DNA from: Bacteroidia bacterium
GTDB lineage: Bacteria; Bacteroidota; Bacteroidia; Bacteroidales; Marinilabiliaceae
Assembly (NCBI GenBank): GCA_030526155.1
Contig: JAUNDI010000009.1
Span: forward strand, 1-64,000
Length of the DNA stretch: 64,000 nucleotides
Direction of reading: 5' to 3'
The translations under genes were made by a program, and so were the position numbers. Each line of letters begins with the position of its first letter. Position 1 is the stretch's first letter. The notes under the pieces are model-generated. The model saw nothing but the letters and a program-made list of their open reading frames with translations, did no database searches and was not told where the DNA came from. Shown one piece after another: positions 53,365 through 61,358 of the stretch.

Positions 53365-54987
53365 TTATTGTATTAAAGAAAAAGTCCACTCAAATCTTTT
53401 AGCATTCCCTCGTCCGTCTGTAATTATAGCTAGCAAATCGTGCTTACCATAGTCTAGTCTTAGTCTCTCTAGCCTAGCCTTGACCATACCCTGCTTATAG
53501 TCGTACTCAAAAGGGTGCCACTCGCCATCTATATATACCTCCCACTCGGCTATATCGCTCTTGTCGTCACTCACACCAATCATAATGGTATTGGTCCTCC
53601 TTAGGTTGGTACGTGAATTTTTGGAGAATACTTTTGGCGCAGTATTATCTATCCCAACGTAATACTGGCCTAGCGTATTCACCTTAGCCGTTATACTTCT
53701 GTCGCTAACCTTACCTCCTATATATACCTCCTTATTTTTAGCATCGCGTGACATAATGCACGCCTTATTCCCGTCTATACTATCTGGCAATGGCAAGGTA
53801 ATAGATATCGCTTTCTGTAGTGGGGTATTTATTGAGCCAATAACCCAACTATTGTTCTTTTGGCTAATGGCAATAGCCTCATCTGCATAAAGCGACCTAC
53901 TTGGAAGTAATACTGATATGCCTAGGGTATCTATAGCATTGGTCTTATCCCAATAATATCTGTTTTCTATGGTCCTATTCTGAGATACTCTCTTCCCTAC
54001 AATGCTAAAGCTCATTTTCGTAGTATGCCCAGCAAAGTCGCTCACCTCATACCGCATATGCATAGTCTCATTTTCAGATATATCTACTATGCCGTTTCCC
54101 TCATAATATGGTAGCTCATTTCCAGGTAGCACATAGGAGCGTTGTATAAATCTCTTATTTGCTATCCACTCTTTGTAGTCTATATGGGCATTTATCTCTC
54201 TTGTTATATCAAAGTTGATATTATCTATATGACTATGAAATATTATCTCGTCCCCTTTGTATAGTTTTATATCGACAACTCCGCAAGGCCTGCCATTCGT
54301 CTGAAAATAGTCTGTACAGTGTACCCCTAGCGCCACTCTGCCCGCGGGAACTTCTACTGCAGCATTAGCTTGATTGGCTAGGTATTTACCATCTCTATAC
54401 TCTGCTCTACTCCCCTCATTATCCAGATAGTATGTCTTCACCCCCATTATAGTAGGTGCTACATCATCTTTTACCTTTGGAAGATATGCCAATGGGTTGA
54501 GTGGGTGTTCGCTCTTGGTGTCTCTTACTTCGAAGTGCAAATGCGGACCGCCAGAGCCTCCTGTATTGCCGCTATAGGCTATTATCTCGCCTCTCTTTAC
54601 TGGTAGTACATCGCTTTTTAGTTGTATGTCGCAATTAACTACTTTATGAGAATATTGATAATCGCATAATACTTTATCTATTTTGGCCTCTAGAGCATTT
54701 AGGTGTCCATATACTGTCGTATTTCCATCGGGGTGAGTTACATATAGTGCATAACCATAGCCGTAAGTAGCTATTTTAATGCGACTTACATATCCTTCTC
54801 TCGCCGCCTTTACGGGTATGTTTATAGCACCTACTGTAGATAGGTCTATACCCGAGTGGAAGTGGTTAGCACGTAGCTCAGCAAATGAGGCGCTTATGCG
54901 AGTGGCTATATCCATCGGCATTATGTATTCTTGGGCTAGGCTTTTTATGCTTATAATCCCAATAAGTATAATGGATAATAGTCTCAT
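53365..54987 (-). CDS. M23 family peptidoglycan endopeptidase
   Basis: A 540-residue exported protein (signal to SLAQ) with a LytM/M23 domain near the N-terminus (about 38-160). The metal motifs are HSGIDLS (His-x3-Asp) and GGPHLHFEV (His-x-His). The rest is a long beta-rich C-terminal part with FVGIDNTAPKV-like Ig features. Such enzymes cut peptide crosslinks in the cell wall. Its start overlaps the nucleotidyltransferase stop (ATGA). Confidence 0.9.
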   Translation of the reverse strand: MRLLSIILIGIISIKSLAQEYIMPMDIATRISASFAELRANHFHSGIDLSTVGAINIPVKAAREGYVSRIKIATYGYGYALYVTHPDGNTTVYGHLNALEAKIDKVLCDYQYSHKVVNCDIQLKSDVLPVKRGEIIAYSGNTGGSGGPHLHFEVRDTKSEHPLNPLAYLPKVKDDVAPTIMGVKTYYLDNEGSRAEYRDGKYLANQANAAVEVPAGRVALGVHCTDYFQTNGRPCGVVDIKLYKGDEIIFHSHIDNINFDITREINAHIDYKEWIANKRFIQRSYVLPGNELPYYEGNGIVDISENETMHMRYEVSDFAGHTTKMSFSIVGKRVSQNRTIENRYYWDKTNAIDTLGISVLLPSRSLYADEAIAISQKNNSWVIGSINTPLQKAISITLPLPDSIDGNKACIMSRDAKNKEVYIGGKVSDRSITAKVNTLGQYYVGIDNTAPKVFSKNSRTNLRRTNTIMIGVSDDKSDIAEWEVYIDGEWHPFEYDYKQGMVKARLERLRLDYGKHDLLAIITDGRGNAKRFEWTFSLIQ

Positions 54988-55736
54988 CTCTTATTGAAAA
55001 AGTTGTACGCGTTCTCTAGCTTCTCTGTAGTGCCTACGTCAAACCAGTGGAACTCTTTCCTTAGCTCAATATTCATAATATCTTTTGCTTGGCAGAGTTT
55101 GAGATATCCATCTATAATGCCAAATACATCAGTATTCATCTCATCTCGCATAGTCTCTACCAATGATGGCTCTATAATATGTATGCCGCAAAATGCTTGT
55201 TGGTGGTACATGGGCACATCTGCCGCCTTTACACCGCCTTTTAGTTTACCGTCTGTGGTATTTATCCAGCCGCATAGGTAGTGCATATCATCAAATAGCA
55301 ACTGCCTATTTGTATTTCTTGCTCGCGTGAGTAGAGTAGCGTCATTGTGTATCCTCTTGTGCATATTTAGCAATTCTGCTAATGGGGCATTGCATATCAC
55401 ATCAGCATTTCCTACTACTATCGGTTCATTTGGGTCGAATAATGGTAATGCCTTGGCCAACCCTCCTCCAGTGTCTAGTAGCTTATCGCTCTCATCGCTT
55501 ATAGCAAATGTGGCTTTTGGCCATAGTGTCTTGCTGTTATTATTGATATAATCTATAACCTGATTAGCAAAATGGTGCACATTTACCACTATTCGTCGCG
55601 CTCCCTCTGTATAAAAATGGTCTATAACATGCTCTATCAATGGCTTGTCGCCAAGTTTTACCAACGCCTTGGGCGTATTGTCCGTAAGCGGTTTAAGTCG
55701 CGTGCCTAGTCCGGCAGCAAATATCATTGCTTGCAT
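54984..55736 (-). CDS. Sugar-1-phosphate nucleotidyltransferase, MurU-like
   Basis: A 250-residue protein with the nucleotidyltransferase start AMIFAAGLGTRLKPLTDNTPKALVKLGDKPLIEHVI and GNADVICNA. In Pseudomonas, MurU makes UDP-MurNAc from MurNAc-1-phosphate after the kinase AmgK. The neighbour directly upstream (15 nt) is AmgK-like, which makes MurU the best call. It could instead act on another sugar-1-phosphate. Confidence 0.8.
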   Translation of the reverse strand: MQAMIFAAGLGTRLKPLTDNTPKALVKLGDKPLIEHVIDHFYTEGARRIVVNVHHFANQVIDYINNNSKTLWPKATFAISDESDKLLDTGGGLAKALPLFDPNEPIVVGNADVICNAPLAELLNMHKRIHNDATLLTRARNTNRQLLFDDMHYLCGWINTTDGKLKGGVKAADVPMYHQQAFCGIHIIEPSLVETMRDEMNTDVFGIIDGYLKLCQAKDIMNIELRKEFHWFDVGTTEKLENAYNFFNKR

Positions 55737-55750
55737 ATCTCTCCCTCCTA

Positions 55751-57163
55751 CTATTTTTTTATCTCTTGTTCTATATGTCTAACCACAACGTCTATATCAT
55801 ACCTCTCTTTTAGCCACTTGCCCATATTCTCTGCACAATATACGCTTCTGTGCTGACCGCCTGTACAACCGAATGATACCATGAGCGTCTCAAAGCCTCT
55901 CTCCATATAGTTCTCTACAGACATGCCTACTATCGTCTTTGCGGCCGAGAGAAATTGCTGCATCTCGTCTTGGTACTTGTCAAAGAAGGCTATCACGTCG
56001 GCATCTTTGCCTGTAGATTGTTTGTACTCTGGGTATCTGCCTGGGTTAGGTAATGCTCTGCAGTCAAATGTATGACCTCCGCCGTTATATGTATTAGGTA
56101 TCATTCTCTTATATGAAAATGATGATACATAAACACATAACTTTGGCTTCTTTGGGTTTATTATATCTTGTATTATAGGAGAACTCTCCAGTGCTGCTAG
56201 TACCCCAAGTAGATGAGGTATCTCTATGTTAGGTAGTAAGTTGTTCTCTAATAGGTATTTAATATTGCCAAGCGCATATGGTATGCTCTGTAGGAAGTGC
56301 TCTTTCCTCTCAAAGAATCCTCTATAGCCGTATGCTCCCATGGCTTGCATTATGCGTATCAATACAAAGGCATGGAATACAGGTAGTTGCTCTTCTGCCT
56401 CTTCTGCAAAGAAGTATCTAGCTAGGCGCAAGCGTGTCTCTGCTGGTATATCTGCTTTGGCATCGAATAACAATGAGGCGACGTCGTAGTGCCTAGCTCC
56501 CCTTCGTCCGCCTTGATAGTCTATATACCAAGGTGTGAGGTCGTCTCCCCTAAGCATTATATTCCTACTTTGGAAGTCCCTATATAGAAATACATCCAAT
56601 GGTTGTTTAAGAAGATACTCTTTTAATCTATCAAAGTCTTTCTCTAATAGCTCCTCGTTAAATGGTATCTTTGCTAGCCTCAAGAAGTAGTACTTAAAAT
56701 ACTGCAAATCCCAATCCATAGAGCGCTCGTCAAAGGCTGCTCTAGGGTAGCATAGCGAGAAGTCTACAGCCTCGGCTGCTTTCTTCTGGAATATCTTGAG
56801 GTCGTCAAGTATCCTCTTGTATAACTCCTCTAGTTCTGCAGTAAACCCTCCCTCTTTGGCTCTAATGTCAAGAATATGCTGGTATAATGATACCTCTCCA
56901 AGGTCCTCTTGTAGGTATATATTGTTCTCTAGATCTTCTGCGTATATCTGTGGAACTTTTAACCCTGCTTCTCGCATGGCACGCGAAAAGCTTAGGAAGG
57001 TCAAGCTCTCTGTCTTATTGGTGCTGTAAACACCTATCAATGATAGCCCATCTTGACCTATTATGCGGTAATATTTTCGGTTGGAGCCCGACTGTGGTAG
57101 TAGTTCTACTTTGCTTATATCCTGACCTGTGGCCTTCTTAAATATGTCGACAAATAATTCCAT
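55751..57163 (-). CDS. AmgK-like sugar kinase fused to a RapZ C-terminal domain
   Basis: A 470-residue fusion. Residues 1-330 are an aminoglycoside-phosphotransferase fold with the catalytic loop FLYRDFQSRNIML and metal motif YIDYQGG, like AmgK, which phosphorylates MurNAc/GlcNAc at the anomeric carbon. Residues about 340-470 match the RapZ C-terminal domain, with YNGGGHTFDCRALPNPGR and FGCTGGQHRSVY. In E. coli RapZ this domain senses glucosamine-6-phosphate. RapZ's own P-loop kinase half is absent. The gene lies upstream of the MurU-like and M23 genes. Confidence 0.85.
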   Translation of the reverse strand: MELFVDIFKKATGQDISKVELLPQSGSNRKYYRIIGQDGLSLIGVYSTNKTESLTFLSFSRAMREAGLKVPQIYAEDLENNIYLQEDLGEVSLYQHILDIRAKEGGFTAELEELYKRILDDLKIFQKKAAEAVDFSLCYPRAAFDERSMDWDLQYFKYYFLRLAKIPFNEELLEKDFDRLKEYLLKQPLDVFLYRDFQSRNIMLRGDDLTPWYIDYQGGRRGARHYDVASLLFDAKADIPAETRLRLARYFFAEEAEEQLPVFHAFVLIRIMQAMGAYGYRGFFERKEHFLQSIPYALGNIKYLLENNLLPNIEIPHLLGVLAALESSPIIQDIINPKKPKLCVYVSSFSYKRMIPNTYNGGGHTFDCRALPNPGRYPEYKQSTGKDADVIAFFDKYQDEMQQFLSAAKTIVGMSVENYMERGFETLMVSFGCTGGQHRSVYCAENMGKWLKERYDIDVVVRHIEQEIKK

Positions 57164-57207
57164 TGATTATCTTATCTAAAACTTATACTGAGGCGTGTTA
57201 AATTTCT

Positions 57208-57262
57208 TACATCTCGCTATAACCTCGCTCTAACCAGGCTCTATGCAGACTATATACAGACA
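57208..57262 (-). repeat. 11-nt phased tandem array, five units
   Basis: On the minus strand five consecutive 11-nt units fill 55 bp (57262 down to 57208), including AGTCTGCATAG, AGCCTGGTTAG and AGCGAGGTTAT. The last resembles AGCGAGGTATG of the 33310 array. It begins 44 nt after the aldo/keto reductase stop, in that gene's orientation. Confidence 0.75.
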
Positions 57263-57306
57263 AATAATAACTATTCTATAGTCTATTGGTGCGTGAAATT
57301 CTGCCT

Positions 57307-58266
57307 CTAATTCTTTGCTAATATTTCATCTATCTTGCTTATTGCATCGGCAGATAGCTTATAATTATATGCGATAGCCATATTTTTCTCAAGTTGCTCA
57401 ATAGATGATGCCCCCACAAGAACAGATGTTACTCTCTCATCTCTCAATATCCACCTCAATGCTAGCTCACTAAGTGTCATGCCTAGCTCTTTCCCCGCAA
57501 AATCATTTAGCGCCTTTATGGTCTCAATCTTCTCGTTGAGCGCGGCCTCTGTGAGAAATTTACTATGCGTAATGCGTGAGCCCTCTGGTATGCCGTTTAT
57601 ATATCTGTCTGTCAATAGCCCCTGTGCTAATGGCGAGTATGCTATAAGCCCCACACCATACTCTTCCAGTGTCTCAAGAAGACCTTCTGTCTCTACCCAC
57701 CTCTCAAACATATTATATTTTGCCTGATGGATAAGGCATGGAGTCCCTAGCTCTTTGAGTATCTGCATGGCTTCTCTTGCCTCTTGGGGATGATAGTTTG
57801 ATATGCCTACGTATAGCGCTTTGCCACTCCTCACTATCTGGTCGAGTGCCATCATACTCTCCTCTATAGGTGTCTCAGGGTCTGGCCTATGATGATAAAA
57901 TATATCTACATACTCCACCCCTATACGTCTCAAACTCTGGTCAAGACTGCTGATGAGGTATTTCCTAGAGCCTCCATTGCCATACGGTCCAGGCCACATG
58001 TCATATCCCGCTTTGGTGGATAATACCAATTCATCACGATGCCCATATAAGTCGGATCTCAATACCTTGCCAAGTGTCTCTTCGGCACTGCCGTATATGG
58101 GACCATAATTATTCGCAAGGTCAAAATGCGTAATGCCTCTGTCAAAGGCATGTCGTAATACCTTACGGGCATTATCAAAGGAGTCTTCCGACCCAAAGTT
58201 GTGCCATAGCCCAAGTGATACTGCTGGTAGCTTTAAGCCCCACTTGCCAGTCTTGTTGTATATCAT
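57307..58266 (-). CDS. Aldo/keto reductase of YghZ type
   Basis: A 319-residue NADPH-dependent reductase. Catalytic Asp/Tyr are in FDLANNYGPIYGSAEETLG, Lys in LSTKAGYDMWPGPYG, His in FYHHRPD. The MWPGPYGNGGSRKYL signature points to the YghZ (L-glyceraldehyde-3-phosphate reductase) branch. Its start overlaps the rnpA stop (ATGA), so it is coupled to rnpA, an unusual pairing. Confidence 0.9.
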   Translation of the reverse strand: MIYNKTGKWGLKLPAVSLGLWHNFGSEDSFDNARKVLRHAFDRGITHFDLANNYGPIYGSAEETLGKVLRSDLYGHRDELVLSTKAGYDMWPGPYGNGGSRKYLISSLDQSLRRIGVEYVDIFYHHRPDPETPIEESMMALDQIVRSGKALYVGISNYHPQEAREAMQILKELGTPCLIHQAKYNMFERWVETEGLLETLEEYGVGLIAYSPLAQGLLTDRYINGIPEGSRITHSKFLTEAALNEKIETIKALNDFAGKELGMTLSELALRWILRDERVTSVLVGASSIEQLEKNMAIAYNYKLSADAISKIDEILAKN

Positions 58267-58640
58267 TCTTGTGTGGTGTTTAGTCGTTTTACTATCTCTT
58301 TAATAGCACTGACAACCGCCCCCTCAATTCTCTCTTGGGGATAGTGGGTCGAGGAGACGTATATAAAGGCAATATCTGTCCCTTGTCCCAAATCAGATAA
58401 CATCGATTTGTTAAGCCTATACGCCTCTCGTACTTGTCTCTTGATTCTATTTCTATCAACAGCATGCTTAAATCTCTTCTTTGGTACTGATATTAACATG
58501 CGTGATGCAGAAACAGCGACCTCTACGCGTGGCTTGAAAACCACACGTAGAGGATATTTGAAGTAACTATCGCCATCCGTAAATAGGGAGTCAATAGTCT
58601 TATCTGAACATATTCGTTCTTCTTTCGGTAATTCAAACAT
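58263..58640 (-). CDS. rnpA: Ribonuclease P protein component
   Basis: A 125-residue basic protein that assists the RNase P RNA in maturing tRNA 5' ends. The RNR motif is in SVPKKRFKHAVDRNRIKRQVREAYR (about 49-73). The usual neighbour rpmH is not present in this window; instead the gene lies between an outer-membrane beta-barrel gene (16 nt upstream) and an aldo/keto reductase. Confidence 0.93.
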   Translation of the reverse strand: MFELPKEERICSDKTIDSLFTDGDSYFKYPLRVVFKPRVEVAVSASRMLISVPKKRFKHAVDRNRIKRQVREAYRLNKSMLSDLGQGTDIAFIYVSSTHYPQERIEGAVVSAIKEIVKRLNTTQE

Positions 58641-58656
58641 TTAAGTTCTTGTCTTT

Positions 58657-61212
58657 TTAATCGACGCCGCCGCTGTATGAGATGCCCTCATCGTCACCGC
58701 CGCCTTCGCCTTCTGGGCCGCCTTTCTTCTTATTGAGGCTCAAGTTACCAAATTTCCACGTAAGTGTACAATTAAATACGCAACCATTTCTCCATCTTTT
58801 TGATTCTTGATATAGCTGGTCGCTCTCAAATACATTGCGGAACTTGCTGGTGTTGAGTACGTTACGCCCATTGATGTTAAGTACAAGTTTATCCTTCAAG
58901 AAAGATTTTTTAATTCCTAAATCTAATCCTCCCATCGGCTTGGTATAGCCTTGTACGCCTTTCGACTTGCCTCTGTACATTCCCGTAGCTTGCAACGAGA
59001 TATCTGCTGGAAGTGTAATATTGGCTATCATTCGCATGTTCCAATTGAAGGTGTTCTTCTCATCTCCCTCTACTACACTAGTCGTCTCCGAACTACCTGT
59101 CATATGCTCTAGCCATGCCTTGTCTGGTGCAAATCTATATGCCTCTATCTTTTGGTAGAACATATTCAAGGTGGTGGTCAACTCAAACCATGTAGATATT
59201 CTGTTCTTTCCCACAAGTTCCGTACCGAGCGACTTTCTGTCACTCACATTGGCTTGGGTATTATATCTTATATTACCTTGTGTGAAGCTAATGTGGTCCA
59301 TCACATCTTTTGTCGAACGATAGTAGGCCGAGAAGGATACAGTCTGACCGCTCTCCCACATCTTAATATAGTTTAACTCAAATGCATTGGTGTACTCTGG
59401 CGTCAACCCTGGATTACCAAAGCGTATATTATGCGCGTCACTTATCTGCCTAGCTGGGTTCAACTGTCCACCCCAAGGTCTGCGTAGTCTGCGGGTATAG
59501 TTCACCTGTATCTCATTGCCAGATGGTAGGGCATATGAGATAAAGAGTGATGGGAATAGCTTGAAGAAGTCTTTATTGGCTCTAGTAATGGACCCCGCAG
59601 GACTTATCTCTGTCTTGTCAAAGTCAAGAGTATGTGTCTCGTCCTCTGTAGTAAATTCCCATTGTTCAGCACGCAATCCGCCTTGAATACTCATATCCCC
59701 AATCTTACCACCAAGGGTAAGGTACCCTGCATGCGTATCTTGGTCATATTGGAAATCTTGAAGCGTATAGGTATTATCTCTATCTACACGTTCAGTATTT
59801 GAGCCGTTTCTAGTGAAGTTGCCTTTATAGCCAGCCTCTAATTTTATAATGTCGGCAATCTTTACCGAATAGTCGAGCTGCACCTCCGTGCCTTTGTCAT
59901 CTACCCCCGAATTGTCTATCTGTATGGTAGTGATATCTGCTGTGTCATCAGTATAGTCATAACCCTGAGTATATACAGCTGCATTATCCATATTCCACGT
60001 AAACCTCGAAACGGAGAAGTCTATCATATGGTCATCAGTAAAGGTATGACGATAGTTAAACTCCAAATGTCCCATCTTGTTCTCTCTATCGCTCACAGTC
60101 TCTCTTTTCGAGGTATAGTACAATTTGTCCGACAATATGCCGCCTTTACCATCGCCATATTGGGTATAGTCTATCTCCTCTTCGCCTTCACCATCTCCTT
60201 TCATGCCTGATACTACAATGCCAATATCATTCTTAGGCGTAGGGTGGAAGGTCATCTTAAATCTGCCAAACCAGTTACCGCCACTATTCTCAGTGTCAGA
60301 TTTTTCTTCTAATACGCTAAGCGGACTAAGTCTAGAGTCTTCTCCAGTAGTTAATACCTCTTGGTGTGCCTCACCTCCACCATGCATCTCTCTATGACGG
60401 CGACTAACATCTAATCCAAACTCCCACTTGCTTATGTTGACGTTGATATTTCCAGAGGCATTATAACCTCCATTAGTATTGGCTCCAGCCTTTAATGAGC
60501 CAAAATAGCCACTAGTTCTCTCATCTTTTAAGATAATATTGATAATACCTGCCGAACCCTCAGGACTATATTTCGCCGAAGGGTTAGTAATTACCTCTAT
60601 CTGCTTAATATTATCTGCTGGGAGAAGCTGTAGAATATCTCCTTGATTATCTGCCGAAAGACCCGATGCCTTACCATTTATCCATATAGTCACAGAGGAG
60701 TTGCCTCTAAGTGATACCGCACCATCATTATCCACCTCTACACTAGGTACAGTGGCTAATAGGTCTGATGCCGAGCCTCCCTCTGCTGCTATATTGTTGC
60801 TAGCGTCAAATACCTTGCGGTCTAGCTCAAAACGCATTTGTGAGGCCTTGCCAGTTACCTTTACCTCGTCTAGCTGACTAACCTCTGGTTGTAACTTCCT
60901 AGTGCCTACATTCGCAGTCTGTTTCTCGTTGGTAATGTCAATGCTAAATGTGATAGGTGTATATCCCATATACGAACACGTAATGGTGTACTTACCTACC
61001 TTCAATCCAGGTATGTTAAATGCACCATCTATGTCTGTTATGCCGCCTGTTACCATCTTACCATTCGTGTCGGTAATGGCTATAGTGGCAAATTCAATAG
61101 GCTGACCGTTGTCAGCATCTTTCAAAAGGCCCTTTACGTTGCCTGTCTCGGCAAGTGCACTTATTGCTATGCTAATGAGGCCAATGAATAAAACAAAAAA
61201 TCTTTTCAACAT
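58657..61212 (-). CDS. TonB-dependent-receptor-like outer-membrane beta-barrel protein
   Basis: An 851-residue exported protein (signal to ALAE). Residues about 23-110 are a carboxypeptidase-regulatory-like domain (GNVKGLLKDADNGQPIEFATIAI), then a plug-like region (about 120-220, LLATVPSVEVDNDGAVSLRGNSSVTIWINGK), then a beta-barrel of the outer-membrane-protein family 3 type. The extreme C-terminus is Gly/Glu-rich (EGEGGGDDEG). Substrate is unknown and there is no SusD partner nearby, so it is not a Sus-like pair. Confidence 0.88.
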   Translation of the reverse strand: MLKRFFVLFIGLISIAISALAETGNVKGLLKDADNGQPIEFATIAITDTNGKMVTGGITDIDGAFNIPGLKVGKYTITCSYMGYTPITFSIDITNEKQTANVGTRKLQPEVSQLDEVKVTGKASQMRFELDRKVFDASNNIAAEGGSASDLLATVPSVEVDNDGAVSLRGNSSVTIWINGKASGLSADNQGDILQLLPADNIKQIEVITNPSAKYSPEGSAGIINIILKDERTSGYFGSLKAGANTNGGYNASGNINVNISKWEFGLDVSRRHREMHGGGEAHQEVLTTGEDSRLSPLSVLEEKSDTENSGGNWFGRFKMTFHPTPKNDIGIVVSGMKGDGEGEEEIDYTQYGDGKGGILSDKLYYTSKRETVSDRENKMGHLEFNYRHTFTDDHMIDFSVSRFTWNMDNAAVYTQGYDYTDDTADITTIQIDNSGVDDKGTEVQLDYSVKIADIIKLEAGYKGNFTRNGSNTERVDRDNTYTLQDFQYDQDTHAGYLTLGGKIGDMSIQGGLRAEQWEFTTEDETHTLDFDKTEISPAGSITRANKDFFKLFPSLFISYALPSGNEIQVNYTRRLRRPWGGQLNPARQISDAHNIRFGNPGLTPEYTNAFELNYIKMWESGQTVSFSAYYRSTKDVMDHISFTQGNIRYNTQANVSDRKSLGTELVGKNRISTWFELTTTLNMFYQKIEAYRFAPDKAWLEHMTGSSETTSVVEGDEKNTFNWNMRMIANITLPADISLQATGMYRGKSKGVQGYTKPMGGLDLGIKKSFLKDKLVLNINGRNVLNTSKFRNVFESDQLYQESKRWRNGCVFNCTLTWKFGNLSLNKKKGGPEGEGGGDDEGISYSGGVD

Positions 61213-61340
61213 CTCTTTTTAATTCCCTTTCGATAAATTTTGGTAGTAATTTTAGTTGACGTATGTTAGCCTTGCTAAATATTCTAGTACGAAAATATTA
61301 CTATTGTCACAAAGCAAAAACTAAAACCGACAAACAGCCA

Positions 61341-61358
61341 ATATTTGTCGACAAATAT
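61341..61358. promoter_or_regulatory. Perfect 18-bp palindrome
   Basis: ATATTTGTCGACAAATAT is a perfect palindrome with no spacer, whose last base overlaps the stop codon of the helicase gene. A further CGACAAA lies just to the left at 61328. Loopless symmetry favours a dimeric protein-binding site over a terminator. Confidence 0.55.

Noticed and set aside
58657..61212. SusC-type receptor of a polysaccharide utilisation locus
   Set aside because: No SusD partner follows and the barrel is of the family-3 type; neighbours are rnpA and a helicase.
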